From: Notospermus geniculatus
Lineage: Eukaryota > Nemertea > Pilidiophora > Heteronemertea > Lineidae
Direction: 5' to 3'
Length of the DNA: 64,000 nucleotides
Assembly (NCBI GenBank): GCA_002633025.1
Contig: NMRB01000129.1
Span: 545,427 to 609,426, forward strand
This document shows, one piece after another, positions 38,401 to 49,246 of the stretch (the stretch's first letter is position 1; every line of letters starts with the position of its first letter). The position numbers and the translations under genes were made by a program. The notes beneath the pieces were generated by a model. It did not search any database. It had not been told where the DNA came from and saw nothing but the letters and a program-made list of their open reading frames with translations.

Positions 38401-41400
38401 CAGAACCAATATATTTTGCAATTTATCGAGTTCTGAATGGCGCACTATTTTTCCGTGCAAGGACACAACATTGCGGCGTAAACCGTCCAGCAACCAATCA
38501 GAATGTTCCGATTTTGAGTGACGTACCGTTAGTAAATAATAGCACGTGGGTTCTGTCAAATTCAAAATGGATGCCATGTGCATGGATGTACACGAACGTG
38601 AAGGAAGACGTTCACGAGACGATGAAAACAACTCATGGCCCCTCAGAACACGGACAAAACAGGCTCTACACACATGTCAAGCAGGTAGGAGGCCTAGGCG
38701 GCAGGCCTAGGCCTCATGGCCTAGTTGAACCGAGCGGGTCACTGGCCAAGGTTAGCGAATCCTCTAATATTATAATTTCCCACCCCAACAATATCAGGAC
38801 AACATTTTCTGACGTGCACTTTGGTCCACGAAGTGCGAATGCCGTAGAACAGGGCAAACAAAGCACTTAAAGCGAATGGCTCGCGGGGTTTGTTGTGGCG
38901 CCATGACAGTTGCTCATCGATATCAAGCACCATTTTGAGAAAAAGGCAAAAGAAAGATGTTAGTTTAATGGGAAATGCATTAGACAGCCAAACTTCGGAG
39001 GCGTATTCTGCAAAATCTGTTGCTTCAAAATCAATGGGAATAGTTCAAAATGTCCATCTTGACCTAGTGAATTTGAAAACGTCATTAACCCATTTTAACA
39101 AATTTTTAATGGAACCTCGTCCCCGGTGTTTACATTCGCATATTTGTACAGGTGTTGCATATGGCTGGCGCACGGCTTTGCCTGGAGGCTAGATTCACTC
39201 TCTATGGAAGGTACCACCAAAAATGTAAACAAACCCCGCGAGCCATTCGCTTTAAATGTGATTTTTTTCACGGGAATCGAGGGTTCCATGGGCGCGGCCA
39301 TCTTGGATGACGTCACTCGTTAATAGTTCCACCCTGCGGAATAATTTAGCTTGGGGGCAAAGGTGTATAAGAGCATCGATGCGTCACCTTGCAGAGGAAA
39401 TTGCATATCATGGTCAACGACGATTTGAAAAAAGAATTCCGTGCTAAGAAGCTGTGCTAGTCTAGGCCTAGGCCTAAGTGAGATAAATGACAAAGGAAAG
39501 GTGGTAATATTCTTCCAAACGCGATGTAGTATCATTCTGTTAGGCCTACATTGCGTGACAGTACTGTTAAACCTGTAAGTCCACTCCACGTGCGCAGTGC
39601 TGCTGCGATTCAACTGGTAGCCAGAGGAACTGACATCGGCTCTCTGCGACCGGTAGTAGAATTTATGACTGTTGAACATGCTATTCCCTCTATTCCACTC
39701 AGCCTTTTTTCTGTATTCGTGATAAACATGCTGATACTAAGCCAATCGACACCAAAATAGGATTTAATCGGTGCTCGATAGCCTGATATGCGACTTCAAA
39801 TATTCGAAGCGGTCAAAGGAAAAATCGTCCGCCATTTTGTTTCCCGTGAGCGGTGAACATTGCATCTTGAGCGGGAGACATTGAAAAATGTTCACCGCTC
39901 ACGTGATGCGTCTGGGCCAATCATATTCACGGATTCTCTCTTGAGGTACGATGTATAGGGATGACCCCGGACAGAGGAAAACAGCTCCAGCAGATCGTCA
40001 CGATCTGTGGAGCTATTTTCCCTTGTCCCGGTGTAATAGAACCTAATGTCCCCCGAGATGTGATGTCCCCCAACAATACATTTACGGATTAAGCGGTACA
40101 ATTGAATAGGACTCTAGAGAGACCAATACCCTTTATCCTGTGACAAACAATGCAGGGGGCATCAGGAAGGCGGGGGCATTAGATTCTACAACACCTGTAA
40201 CTGTTTAGGCAAACTTCGCCCCTAGGTATTCTCCAACGCCATATCTTACCTGTTTTGGAATCACGAATGTATCGAAAAGCAAAGAAAGTGGTCAAATTCA
40301 AAAAGGCTATGATCACAAAACTGATTACAACGATTCGTTTAGTTCTCTTGACGGTGCATAGGCGGCGTGATGCCAAAGGGAACCGCACAGCTATAAGGCG
40401 GTCACATGACATCATGGCCGAGTAGGCACCTGAAGACATTCCGAAGGTGAACTCAATGTACCAGGCAATTCTGAAAGGAGAACATGAGCCTAAAAGAAAT
40501 CAACATTTGAAGCGTTTATGTATAGGATGAAGTAGGCCACTCTGTACATGCTATACATCAGTCAAAGGCAATGCATTTCTATGGGGATAGTCCGAGCTAC
40601 CGGGTGATTCTGATTGGTCGATGTCATGTGGAACACAAACCTAATTCACAATAGATCAAGTTTTCATCAGATAGAAAAACTAGGCCCGTATTCTAAAACC
40701 CTCCTTTAAATTGGCCTGACCTTTATAGAGGTTTCCTTCACTGACGAGCTCCTTTACCAAAGGCTCCTTTAACAATACTTTTCAAGAACCACACTTCAGC
40801 TTCACTTACGTGAATGTCGGCCTTTACCACAAAGTTGGACACTACAGACCAACATATGTTTAAAGGCCTCCTTAAGGCAAAATAAAGCATTTCCTGTAAT
40901 GAAGGAAGGTTCCTGAAACGACCCAACCTTTGCTAAAGGAAGATACCTAAAGGCGTCCGTTGTCCCCAAAATAAAGGTTGGTTTTTAGCTCAGCTGACCA
41001 AAGGTCAGCGGAGCTAGTCAAATAAATATTCAGTGGCGTCAGTGTGTATCAGTCCAGCAGTCCACCAGTCCATCTGTCCAACTATGCCCAACGTTTTGTA
41101 ACCGTAGTAGCTAGAGACTCCAAATTACATCTGAAGGTAGCCCATGGTGAACTCTCCTCGGAAACCAAAAATGAGCGCAATTTGACCTATATTAGGCACA
41201 CCAGGGGTCGTTTTGTGTAAAATGAAATATCGCAATATCTCAGCCCCTATGATAAATATGTAGACAAAAAGTGATGGGATAGATAGGTTGATATTTTCTA
41301 CATCAGTTCAAAGGGAAGTTAATGCCAGATCTGTTCACCAGGGGGCGCTATTCAACAAAATAAAAAACAGGGGTATTTGAATTTTCGCGCCTTCTGCGCC

Positions 41401-44400
41401 AGCGTATCATTTGCCAGTGTCTGACATCATCGTCATTGGAATTCACAGCTAAGGCCAGGAGTCTGCATTCAGCAGTTCAATCGTCTACTTCGAAGGAGTT
41501 CAACACATCTAAACAATGAGACGCTAGGTAAGGTCTTTTTTTCATTCTAAGAACCTAATGACGCAATGATTACCAATTAAATGACCCTGGCATTGTGAGT
41601 TTCGACAGTTGATCGCTTGCTCTGCCCTCGGCTCACACAGTGAATAAGTAATGAGGCGGAAGGCTCGTCACTGGGTTGATTCTGATGACGTCAGAGGCCT
41701 GTGATTCTCTATCGTAGCGAGAGAACTAAGAATGACCAATTGGCATGACCATGAATCACCACTCCAACCTCGTCCCCAGGGGTATAGTGCGCTCAGACAA
41801 CCTCGGACCACTCGCTCACTAACCCCTGGAATCAGCTTCGGTTTGATAATCCAGGAATCTTGGACTAAGTATAGGTGGCAACACGAGTCAAAATAATCAA
41901 TTTGAAATACTAACTTGTGCTTTTCAGTCTTTTCTAGAGTTTCAGATTGTAAAGTTCCACTTGAAAAAGACCCCGGTCGGGGTCGAAAATTCGTGAATTC
42001 TGGAGATTGACTTCTTCCTTATTATCAAACTTGGATATAGATAACCTTCTGGTTTGATCCAAAATGTTTTGAAAATTTCTTTGGGTATATTCTTGGATAT
42101 ATTTGACGGTTTCCCGTCAACCAATCACGTGCGTTAAATCCAAAGCTGATGCCAGGGGTTAGTGACGCGACCGCCATATTGTCAGAAAGCGAACTATACC
42201 CCTGGGGACGAGGTTGTCACCACTCGAATCTCGTCGAAGTGCTCATGAAACGTCAGCCAACTTACGACAAAATACCCACAACTCACATTCTTCCCCATAT
42301 GATGAAAAATCAACGCATGCAACGAAGATGATTTTCACGTGGCAATGTCTTTGTTGACGTGGGCAAACTTTTTACTTATTTTAGATCGTTGTGTAGGATG
42401 GGGAATCCGCCTAATCTGCTAATTTCAGGACTGCCGTGAATTTTGCCGAAGACACGTCTGGCGAAAGTGCGAAACCTCCCTTCAGTCCTCGGCATATTCC
42501 GATTATGAGTTGCGGAAATAGAATAGCAGGTCAAAGTCAAACAAGAATAATGGCAATGATGATTTTATAGCTCCCTATTCACCATGGATTAATTCTTGTG
42601 AAGATGTCAATAGTTGTGAGTTCCTGATTCACCAAGAACCTCAACATGATAAACCGCTTCCCACCTAATCCCAAGGGGGTCTAATAAGCTTTTTATCAAT
42701 TCACCACTTCCCACCCAAGGGGGTCTAATACTAAGGATTGTCTCATTCTACATTAACCCCTTACTGATAATTTCCCAGCCAAGGGTGGTCTAATAAAGTA
42801 CGGTATCTGACATATATCTCAATTCACCAAGGATTGTATGCCTATCTTGCAACATTAAAATTTAACCCCTTCCCACCACCCAGGGGTCTAATACCTAGCA
42901 TTGTACGGTACATGCTATATTAACCCCTTCCCAACCAAGGGTGGTGTGATAATGATCTGACATGTATCTCGATTCACCAAGGATTTTAGGCCTGGCATGT
43001 ACTATTGAACCCCTTCCCACTCTATTCACTACATTTCAGGTCGATCCTGGTTGCCGAAGCACCCCAGATCGCGGATGCTGCTGTTGCTAAAGTAATAGGG
43101 AATTGCACGGATCTAGATATAGGAAGATTCTTCCCTCGCACGCGCCCGAGTTTAATGCTAGCATAACTGACTTGATCCGTTTCACAAGGTAAAATTCACA
43201 CTTCCCAGATACTAATTTCATAGATACTACCCTGTACATTTTACAATAAAAACGGATCAAGTCAGTTATGCTAGCATTAAACTCGGGCGCGTGCGAGGGA
43301 AGAATCTTCCTATATCTAGATCCGTGCAATTCCCTATTACTTGCTAAAGAGAGGAGCAAGGAAGTGTCTTGATTTTGAAGAACTCACTCGCAGCCCACAT
43401 AACATAGGAATGGCAATTAGGGTTCAACTGTCGAAATCATAGAACAGCAAAGTCTTCGCCACAGCAGACAAATGAATTATTCTCTTACACATGTATGCAA
43501 ACCGTAGGCTTTCCAAAATAAATGTGATTCAGTCTTGGCAAAATTGTATTGGACCGAGTCTCTCAATCATAATTTGCAGACTTTATCCCATCGAAACATG
43601 CACACTTGGTGAATTTGACATCATCCACGAACCGTCCTAAGACTGCAGTACCTCTTATGCCTTAGCCTATCAAACTGAGGCATCAAATGTCAGCTGCGCG
43701 CCAGGCCCATGGGCCTCTTGTTGAAATAAAATTTAGCCAAAGGTTGACTTGAAGGCGCTGTTAACGCGAAAGGAACGTTCTAGAATACGGGCCTGTGTAG
43801 GAGAACGATATAAGAATATTTTTGGCATTATTTACAGCTAGAGTCCAAGGCTCGTGGCTAACGTTAAAACTTTTCTGAACCTATACTGCTGAATGATACC
43901 GCAAACATATTTCAAGTGCTGGGTATCAATTTCAGAGCTTTGTCTCGCACTAAATCCCCGATTCTGGTAAGTAAGGTTCAAAAAGCAGTTATCGCAGAAC
44001 GTTACCTTCGCGATAAATCAGATAAAATCGTCTGGCAGCGCTGTTTACAATACTATGTTAAATTGACTTGGAAGGCGATTTTCAGAGCGATCCAGGCATA
44101 CCATGTCTAGGAAGGGCACTACCAAATCGGTAGATGTCGTCCTGGGTAACCCTAAAGTTGGTCCTGGGTAACCCTAAAAGTTACCCAGGACGATGCTGGG
44201 TAAACTTTAGTGTACTAAAATTTACCCAGTTTGAAATTCGCGGGATACAGGTGCCCATGCCTCCACAGCGCCGCTGGCAATTTCCCGCGCCAGTGCATAT
44301 AAGTTCATCTCGAACTAGCCACTGCAGTTTGACGTCACGTTTACCCCTTCAAACAGTTCGTATTTTCCTTCCACGAACTTAACCAGTTTCTTTTTGTTTC

Positions 44401-45098
44401 TCGACCTTTAGATGTGAACTGACCGTCCCTATAAGATGCGATCGAATTCAAATACATCTGCAAATCCTCCGCAGCTACACGAGTGACGTTATCGGCTGCC
44501 ATTTTTGCCGATTTGATGGATTTCGTTCACTGATGTATGACTAAGTGCCGTTTTCAAGATCCTCGACCGCAGGTGTAAAAGTGCGAGGATTTCAAACTGG
44601 GTAAACTTTAGTACACAAACGTTTACCCTTTAGGGTTACCCAGGTTGGTCCTGGGTAAACTTTAGGGTTACCCAGGACGACATCTACCGATTCAGCGGCA
44701 CTACACATTTGTCACCCCCAGGGTATTTTTAAGTTTTGAATTTTGAGGCACACTTGCATCTGTTTCTAATGGTCATGATTGTTTACTCACTTGTACACGT
44801 ACTCCTTTGGTATAAGCAGTTCCATCCCGTGGTCATAGTATGTAAGAGGCCACTGCCATATTAACTGAAGAAGAACACCAGTATCGCACACAGCTAACGC
44901 TGGCATGTAAACACACATGGTTACCTCTTGGTTCTTTGCTTGTGCAGCTACACAACCGGAAATGACGTTCCCGGAGATTCCGAATCCAACAGGAATAATC
45001 CAAACATATTTTAGGAGTATTGCAATGGAGGCTCTGAGTGTTGGATAGTCCTCGTCAGGTGTCGGTATAGTAAATTGAAATGTTCCGTTCGTATTCAT
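35439..45098 (-). CDS. Rhodopsin-class GPCR, copy 2 (three exons, tandem paralogue)
   Basis: Exons are 45098-44791, 40470-40250 and 35941-35439, with the same phases and splice sites as copy 1 and again 1032 bp of CDS. Substitutions are few (for example IPG to ISG in TM1, VAYVV to LAYVV in TM6), and no stop or frameshift occurs, so both copies look functional. An upstream in-frame ATG at 45179 could add 27 residues. Introns are longer than in copy 1 because of insertions at 37095-39950, 40985-43738 and 44123-44696. Ligand unknown; plasma membrane receptor by family. Confidence 0.88.
36225..36355 (-). pseudogene. Partial third copy of GPCR exon 3
   Basis: About 130 bp matches the start of exon 3, including the acceptor-side AACCTGA, CGGAATGGAAATAATCAG and AATGACCACATTGC. 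An inserted base near 36275 shifts the frame and the TM6-TM7 part is missing. It lies in intron 2 of copy 2, so it is a dead exon fragment from an incomplete duplication. Confidence 0.8.
37450..37559. repeat. Hairpin MITE (GGAGCCTGTTTCATAAAG)
   Basis: AAGTGACTTTAAGCTAATGG pairs with CCATTAGCTTAAAGTCACTT. The ends are GAGCCTGTTTCAT and ATGAAACAGGCCC. The loop is only about 25 bp. Confidence 0.8.
37680..37827. mobile_element. TTAA-flanked AGCGA-family element, member 1
   Basis: Ends AGCGATGTGTCAG and CTGTCGATTCGCT with TTAA on both sides (37676-37679, 37828-37831). It contains repeated TTTACAAAC segments. No ORF. Confidence 0.7.
38016..38115. repeat. 100-bp hairpin
   Basis: GGGGGACAGACCGAAATGTC and GACATTTCGGTCTGTCCCCC are perfect inverted copies, continuing into AAAACATTATTGAC/GTCAACAATGTTTT with a loop of about 12 bp. 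Confidence 0.85.
38116..38866. other. Intronic sequence without recognised features
   Basis: Minus-strand ORF of 178 codons (38137-38673) has no recognisable domain or splice support and lies in the expanded intron 2 of GPCR copy 2. Confidence 0.35.
38871..39251. mobile_element. TTAA-flanked AGCGA-family element, member 2
   Basis: Ends AGCGAATGGCTCGCGGGG and CCCCGCGAGCCATTCGCT are flanked by TTAA (38867-38870, 39252-39255). The inverted arm is about 28 bp. The interior has no recognisable ORF. Confidence 0.85.
39256..39950. other. Anonymous intronic sequence
   Basis: Contains GGCCTAGGCCTA motifs near 39465 and a pair of inverted GTTCACCGCTCACG-type segments (39845-39905). No gene is seen. 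Confidence 0.35.
41760..42225. repeat. Fold-back element with arms of about 85 bp
   Basis: ACCTCGTCCCCAGGGGTATA is mirrored by TATACCCCTGGGGACGAGGT, continuing through CACTAACCCCTGG and its partner CCAGGGGTTAGTG. Confidence 0.8.
41960..41989 (+). ncRNA. Degenerate hammerhead-like core (Penelope-type)
   Basis: GACCCCGGTCGGGGTCGAAA forms a stem-loop with trailing GAAA, preceded by CTTGAAAA, a decayed form of the CUGANGA box. Downstream ATTCTGGAGATTGACTTC is shared with 61985-62050. Known: Penelope-like elements carry hammerhead motifs. Here the core is mutated, so activity is unlikely. Confidence 0.4.
42657..43025. repeat. Degenerate tandem array of CCTTCCCACC...AAGGGGGTCTAATA
   Basis: At least five imperfect units of roughly 60-100 bp with the CTTCCCAnCCAAGGGnGGTCTAATA core. 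Confidence 0.7.
43083..43351. repeat. Fold-back with nearly perfect 100-bp arms
   Basis: GGAATTGCACGGATCTAGAT through GCATAACTGACTTGATCCG (43100-43182) recurs inverted at 43253-43335 with almost no mismatches, around a loop of about 70 bp. Confidence 0.88.
44123..44696. mobile_element. TIR element with 8-bp target duplication in GPCR copy 2 intron 1
   Basis: ATCGGTAGATGTCGTCCTGG at the left is mirrored at the right, with TIR arms of about 100 bp rich in GGGTAACCCTAAAG units. GGCACTAC flanks both ends (44115-44122, 44697-44704). The paralogous site in copy 1 (near 30642, GGGTACTTGTCATC) is empty. Confidence 0.82.
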
Positions 45099-45244
45099 TT
45101 TTCTGATGTGAGAGGAACAGTGCTCAACGCATGTTAACATGTATTCACGTACGTACGTATTTGTATTGTCACCTGACATGCCTCATTTTAGAATATATGG
45201 CTATCATGGCTATAGAGGCCATGACCATTCGAATATAACTTTAA

Positions 45245-45662
45245 CGCTGACGTGAACGAACAAAAAGCCCCCATGCGACGAGCAAGAGAATTGCAAACAC
45301 CTCAAACGAAGGCTCAGAACATGATAGACCCCACGACGCCAGGAGGGCGCCACCTTATTCGTCTTCGAGCAAACACAAATCATGTATCTGTCAGCTGGCT
45401 CGTTGGCCGCGTGGATAGAGTGGTGAATTACAAAGTAGGAGGTCGACGGTTCGAATCCGATCTAAATGACTACATTTTTTTCTTTGAGAAGTGTAAGAGG
45501 TGACCGGAAATTTGAGAGCTCTGTTGCCTGAAGGCAAATAAAGTGGTGCCCTCCTGGCGTCGTGGGGTAGATCATGTTCTGAGCCTTCGTTTTGAGGTGC
45601 TTGAAGGCGTTTGCAATTCTCTTGTTGGTCGCATGGGGGCTTTTTGTTCGGAGACGTCAGCT
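45245..45662. mobile_element. TTAA-flanked fold-back carrying a tRNA-like segment
   Basis: Arms of about 105 bp (AACAAAAAGCCCCCATGCGA and its inverse; GGCTCAGAACATGAT and inverse) are flanked by TTAA (45241-45244, 45663-45666). The loop has a tRNA-derived block with an A-box-like TGGCCGCGTGGATAGAGTGG and a perfect B box GGTTCGAATCC (45449-45459). No proper cloverleaf forms, so it is tRNA-derived rather than a tRNA gene. Confidence 0.7.
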
Positions 45663-45665
45663 TTA

Positions 45666-46157
45666 AGGGGCTTGGAGGTCGACATTGCGTCTTGAAGCTA
45701 CTCGCAGCAATTAGCTTTCCGGCAATGGAAGCAACTCGGAGTGACTGATCAGTTGCCGATTTCGTCGACTTGAGCGGGCTTGCGTCTCCAAGCAGTACCG
45801 GATCCGCTAGTTGCCGCGAGTTGCTTCGAGTTTCTCATGTTCTACTTTTCGGTGACTAGTTTTCTACAGTTCTACTCAGACCCGTCGACCTGCGCCTGCT
45901 TGCGACTGATCGATTAGTTGCTTGAACGGGGAGATTTCATTGAAAATCACGTGACGTGTACCAAAAAAGAAAATGGCGGCAGTGGAATGGACCGAGCACA
46001 TGGACGACGCGCTGTCGACATGAGCGTGCTGCTCAAGGTAACTGCCAGTTGATCCGAGTTCTTCTCAATCGCTGAAATGTCGACCTGCGCGTGGTGGATT
46101 TTTGATCTGCGACGGATCGGAGTTGCTTCAAGACGCAATGTCGACCTGTAAGTCCCT
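45666..46157. mobile_element. Harbinger-type TIR element, copy B
   Basis: The ends are AGGGGCTTGGAGGTCGACAT and, inverted, GTCGACCTGTAAGTCCCT, with TTA on both sides (45663-45665, 46158-46160). It contains the same 16-codon start MAAVEWTEHMD as copy A, then a stop. Confidence 0.82.
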
Positions 46158-46160
46158 TTA

Positions 46161-46554
46161 CAATAGCGGGCTATTTATTGGCGGACTTGCATTCCTATGA
46201 CGTTGATTCCTGTCACACCGGCTCTCAGATAGACCTCCAACCAGACTTCAATGACTCCGTGGTTGTCTGTTAGGTATGACGATTACTGAACTCGGTTTAT
46301 GATTCGGCTCTGTTTGTAATAGAATCCACAACACAGTAAGCAGCGCGGTCATGTTGTGAATGGCTGCGACCGGATCAGATTAGCAGAGTATTAATATTCA
46401 AACACGTCGTTTTTTTTATTAGTCTCTGTTTACAGCGAAGAAATCGGAAGCAAATTCAGAATAAAAGTGTTACTTTTCAGGCAGTCGTAACGATATCAAT
46501 GGCAGTAAAATGTTGAGTATTTTGTTACAAACATTGTTCCGTCTACGGAATCAA
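46161..46554. other. Region duplicated upstream of both GPCR copies
   Basis: Matches 32685-33060, including CAGACTTCAATGACTCCGTG and TGATTCGGCTCTGTTTG. It could hold the promoter/5' exon of the receptor genes. The short leader ORF seen upstream of copy 1 is frameshifted here. Confidence 0.5.
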
Positions 46555-46914
46555 TAGTCTGGTACCCGATCCTAACAATTTCCCATCGGACTTTTGCATA
46601 TGTTAGGACCGGTAGCTCCTATCGCGTTCGTGAATCTGATCGGCCGGTGCTAGCGCAGGTGATAAGCATAGGAACTATTATGTTGATGTCTTTCTATTAT
46701 TAACACCTTCGTGATTCTGGTGGATTTTCTTGGTCAAATGTAGGTCACCTTCTATCTGCATTCCTGCTGTGTTGAAAATTCAATGAATTCACATAATTTA
46801 CATAAAACCTCCTATTGACGACGCTGGCAGAATTCCTCCAAAATGGCGGCCAATACTGGTCCTACCAAACAGGCCACGACTGCAGCGCGCAGGTTGGCAG
46901 GATCAGGTAGTCTA
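46555..46914. mobile_element. TAGACTGG-family MITE with 9-bp target duplication, member 1
   Basis: Ends TAGTCTGGTACCCGATCC and, inverted, GGATCAGGTAGTCTA are flanked by identical CGGAATCAA (46546-46554, 46915-46923). 9-bp duplications point to the Mutator superfamily. Confidence 0.82.
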
Positions 46915-46923
46915 CGGAATCAA

Positions 46924-47258
46924 GGGGGGGGGGCAGGAGAGTTTCCACATGCAGGTGTGTTTAATGGCGAAGATCATCCAATTTTAATTTAAAATTTAAT
47001 TCAATCACGGGCTTTTTCAAATTTCCTCGAAGTAACTCTCAGGCGACTATCAAAGTGATAATTTCGGATGGCGAAGCCTATTCCATAACCTACAATTATT
47101 TGAAGTCTCTTTCTATAATAACACTTTATCAAGGAGTTAAAAACTGGACTTGATACAGGAAAATTTTGTTTGCGATGATTTTTTACAGATTTAAAAATCT
47201 TTGAAGTGTTCGAAATACCAAACGAAATTGTAGATCATATTTTGCTACAGAAACCATG
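46924..47258. other. No gene recognised
   Basis: Anonymous AT-rich sequence. Confidence 0.35.
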
Positions 47259-47382
47259 TGTCATATGAATGAAGATTAGTAAATGCTTTTACTTGAATTT
47301 TACAATACAAATGCACTAGGCAATGCTGTACAAATCTGAAGTAAAAGCATTTGCTAGTCTTTACTAGTATTCATATGACCCC
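47259..47382. repeat. Fold-back MITE
   Basis: GTGTCATATGAATG is mirrored by ATTCATATGACCC and AGTAAATGCTTTTACTT by AAGTAAAAGCATTTGCT, around a loop of about 37 bp. Confidence 0.75.
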
Positions 47383-47504
47383 CTTGCCATACACGAAACC
47401 CCCGTTATTTCAAAGGTACGCAAATCCTTTGTCAGGCTGGTGGTCAACAGTTGCCTGCAAATGGACAATAGTAAAGTTGCGAGAGCTTCGTGAATAATGT
47501 CCCA

Positions 47505-47565
47505 GCTTTGCGCCGTTTCGAAATTTACGTCCGCCAGCAATAGGAAGGTAGAAATTTGTTTATTT
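47505..47565 (-). pseudogene. Short GPCR exon-3-like fragment
   Basis: TTTCGAAATTTACGTCCGCC followed by AGCAA and GGTAGAAATT closely matches the TM7/C-tail part of both GPCR exons (27340-27385, 35498-35540). No wider receptor frame is intact, so it is a relic of a further paralogue. Confidence 0.5.
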
Positions 47566-48430
47566 ATGGAACTGTTTATTTCCACAGCTAACTGCTCTGT
47601 ATGCAGTAAGCGTATAGCCTTGGGTGCACGTTCAGCTATTAATAGTGAGGTTAAGATCCTGAACGCGAACGACACACATGAACGCGAGTGACGTCAGTAG
47701 GCAGGCACGTGACAAACCCACTCGCGTTTGAACGCCGTTTCTTGTACAGGAATTCCTCTTCCTAAATCTATTGTCCTGAAGGAGGTGTTGAGCTCAGGTG
47801 ATCCGAATGAATAGCCTAGACAGATCTTCTTATGGAGGTCTTGGCTGTGAACCCCATATTCAAGGAATCAATCCAATAGGCATGATGTAATGTTTGTAGA
47901 GGGGTCAGTTCGGCCACAGTTCGGAAGAGGTGAACGTAGAAACTGGCGATTTGTCGTTTGAACGTGGCATACGAACGAGAATTAAATTGGGTCCCATGGG
48001 TTTCGTTTGTGGATAAAACCATGAAATACTTCAATTCCATTTGCATTACTGGAAACCACTGTGACCTTTATATACGATCCTCCGCTGAAATAGTCCGGAC
48101 TTGCAGGTGACAGAGTCAGTAAGATGAAACCGTCTGACCTCAGCGTCGGAGATTGTACCAGTATAAACTACCATTGTTCGCGACACACGTACAATGCATG
48201 CCCAATTACTTAAACAATAGATGGCGTTCACGTTCCTGGTTAATTCACTTCTTAACCAGATATACGCGAATTTTTCACGGGAACGACAATGACGTCATTC
48301 CCGTTCACGTTTGTCGTTTGTCGTTCAAGATCTTAACCTCTCTAATATGTATTCTGCTGTGACCAACGGCCGCAAAGCAGCTCATTAATTATGCAGCGCT
48401 CGCAGAGCAGCTGATTACTGCTGCAGGGTA
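47566..48430. other. No gene recognised
   Basis: Contains inverted GAACGCGAGTGACGTC/CACTCGCGTTTGAACG segments around 47680-47735 and GATCTTAACCTC/GAGGTTAAGATC near 47649 and 48328, suggesting a TIR element of roughly 700 bp. Boundaries are not firm. Confidence 0.35.
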
Positions 48431-48433
48431 GAA

Positions 48434-48590
48434 AATGGCGGGCGTACACTTGTGGTGGAGGGGGCCTTGCGGAAAGGAGCCACCAACAAGCGATTTTCAG
48501 AAGAAGGTTGCTATTTATCGAGCCAGGCTTGGCAAACAGTACGGCAAGTTTGGCTCAAACGTCGAGTTTACCCGCATTGTCCTGAACCAG
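48434..48590 (+). CDS. Possible first coding exon
   Basis: AAAATGGCGGGC gives a good translation context, and 52 codons (MAGVHLWWRGPCGKEPP... to FTRIVLNQ) end at CAG|GTAATA. No partner exon was found, so this is only a candidate. Confidence 0.22.
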
Positions 48591-49156
48591 GTAATAAATT
48601 CCCTCCCCGTATCTGTAGTCACTTGATTAGCGCAATGCAAAGTGTGGTGGGACAACAACCTCAATGTCGGGGGTGCGAATCCCGTGTGGTCTCGATGGTG
48701 ATTTTTCATTTTTCACGTTTGTGACTTATTTGAAAGGGCCTGGAAGGATAAGAGACCAGCTTGTGGATCGTGCACTTTGAGCAAACCGTAAGAGACATTT
48801 CTTTGAAACTTGGCACACATTTACCTTGGACCAAAACATCATCAATGATGACAAACGTTGAGATGCAGCTGTTATGTAACACCTAGCAACCACCATAGCA
48901 ACCTATTGTTTTCTGGTTTTAAGGAGTTTCCCCTCCGAAAAAGGGGTTAAACATCAGCGATGGATCAACTTAAGACTTACGTTGACTTCTAGACGAATCA
49001 AAACACAGGTCAAGTTCGTTAACTGGCTCAACCCGTAATCGTTTGATGGGTATTTTTCGACTTTATCGCCAAAAAACAGACCGCCGGTGTCGGTGCGGGA
49101 ATCCCCGCCAGCCCAAAATAGAATCCAGCGCATCGTCATCGTTCCGTTACCCGAGT
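48591..49156. other. No gene recognised
   Basis: A segment TATTGTTTTCTGGTTTTAAG (48904) recurs at 51631, indicating a dispersed repeat. Nothing else is recognised. Confidence 0.35.
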
Positions 49157-49237
49157 TACCTTGGTTCAATGAGCCACCGCTAGGATTTGATGTAACCGCG
49201 ATATGTGTTCTACATCGAAAGACCGGGTACCAGTCTA
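49157..49237. mobile_element. TAGACTGG-family MITE, possible member 3
   Basis: Right end GGGTACCAGTCTA matches the family. The perfect 9-bp repeat TACCCGAGT flanks 49157-49237 (49148-49156, 49238-49246). The left end TACCTTGG is diverged. Confidence 0.5.
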
Positions 49238-49246
49238 TACCCGAGT

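Larger units (their letters stand above)
40985..43738. repeat. AGCTCAGCTGACC-type composite insertion in GPCR copy 2 intron 1
   Basis: Begins with the stem AGCTCAGCTGACCAAAGGTCAGCGGAGCT. It contains a fold-back (41760-42225), a hammerhead-like Penelope remnant (41960-41989), a degenerate repeat array (42657-43025) and a 100-bp-arm fold-back (43083-43351). Absent from copy 1 at the same site. Confidence 0.7.
40683..43793. mobile_element. GGCCCGTATTCTA MITE split by a 2.75-kb insertion
   Basis: The left part 40683-40984 and right part 43739-43793 together match the uninterrupted copy 29955-30307. The insertion starts TTTTAGCTCAGCTGACCAAA and ends near ATAAAATTTAGCC. Confidence 0.8.

Noticed and set aside
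38137-38673. 178-codon minus-strand ORF
   Set aside because: No domain, no splice partner, in an intron swollen by transposons.
45380-45470. Functional tRNA gene
   Set aside because: Has a B box but no acceptor stem pairing and a poor anticodon arm; fits a tRNA-derived SINE better.
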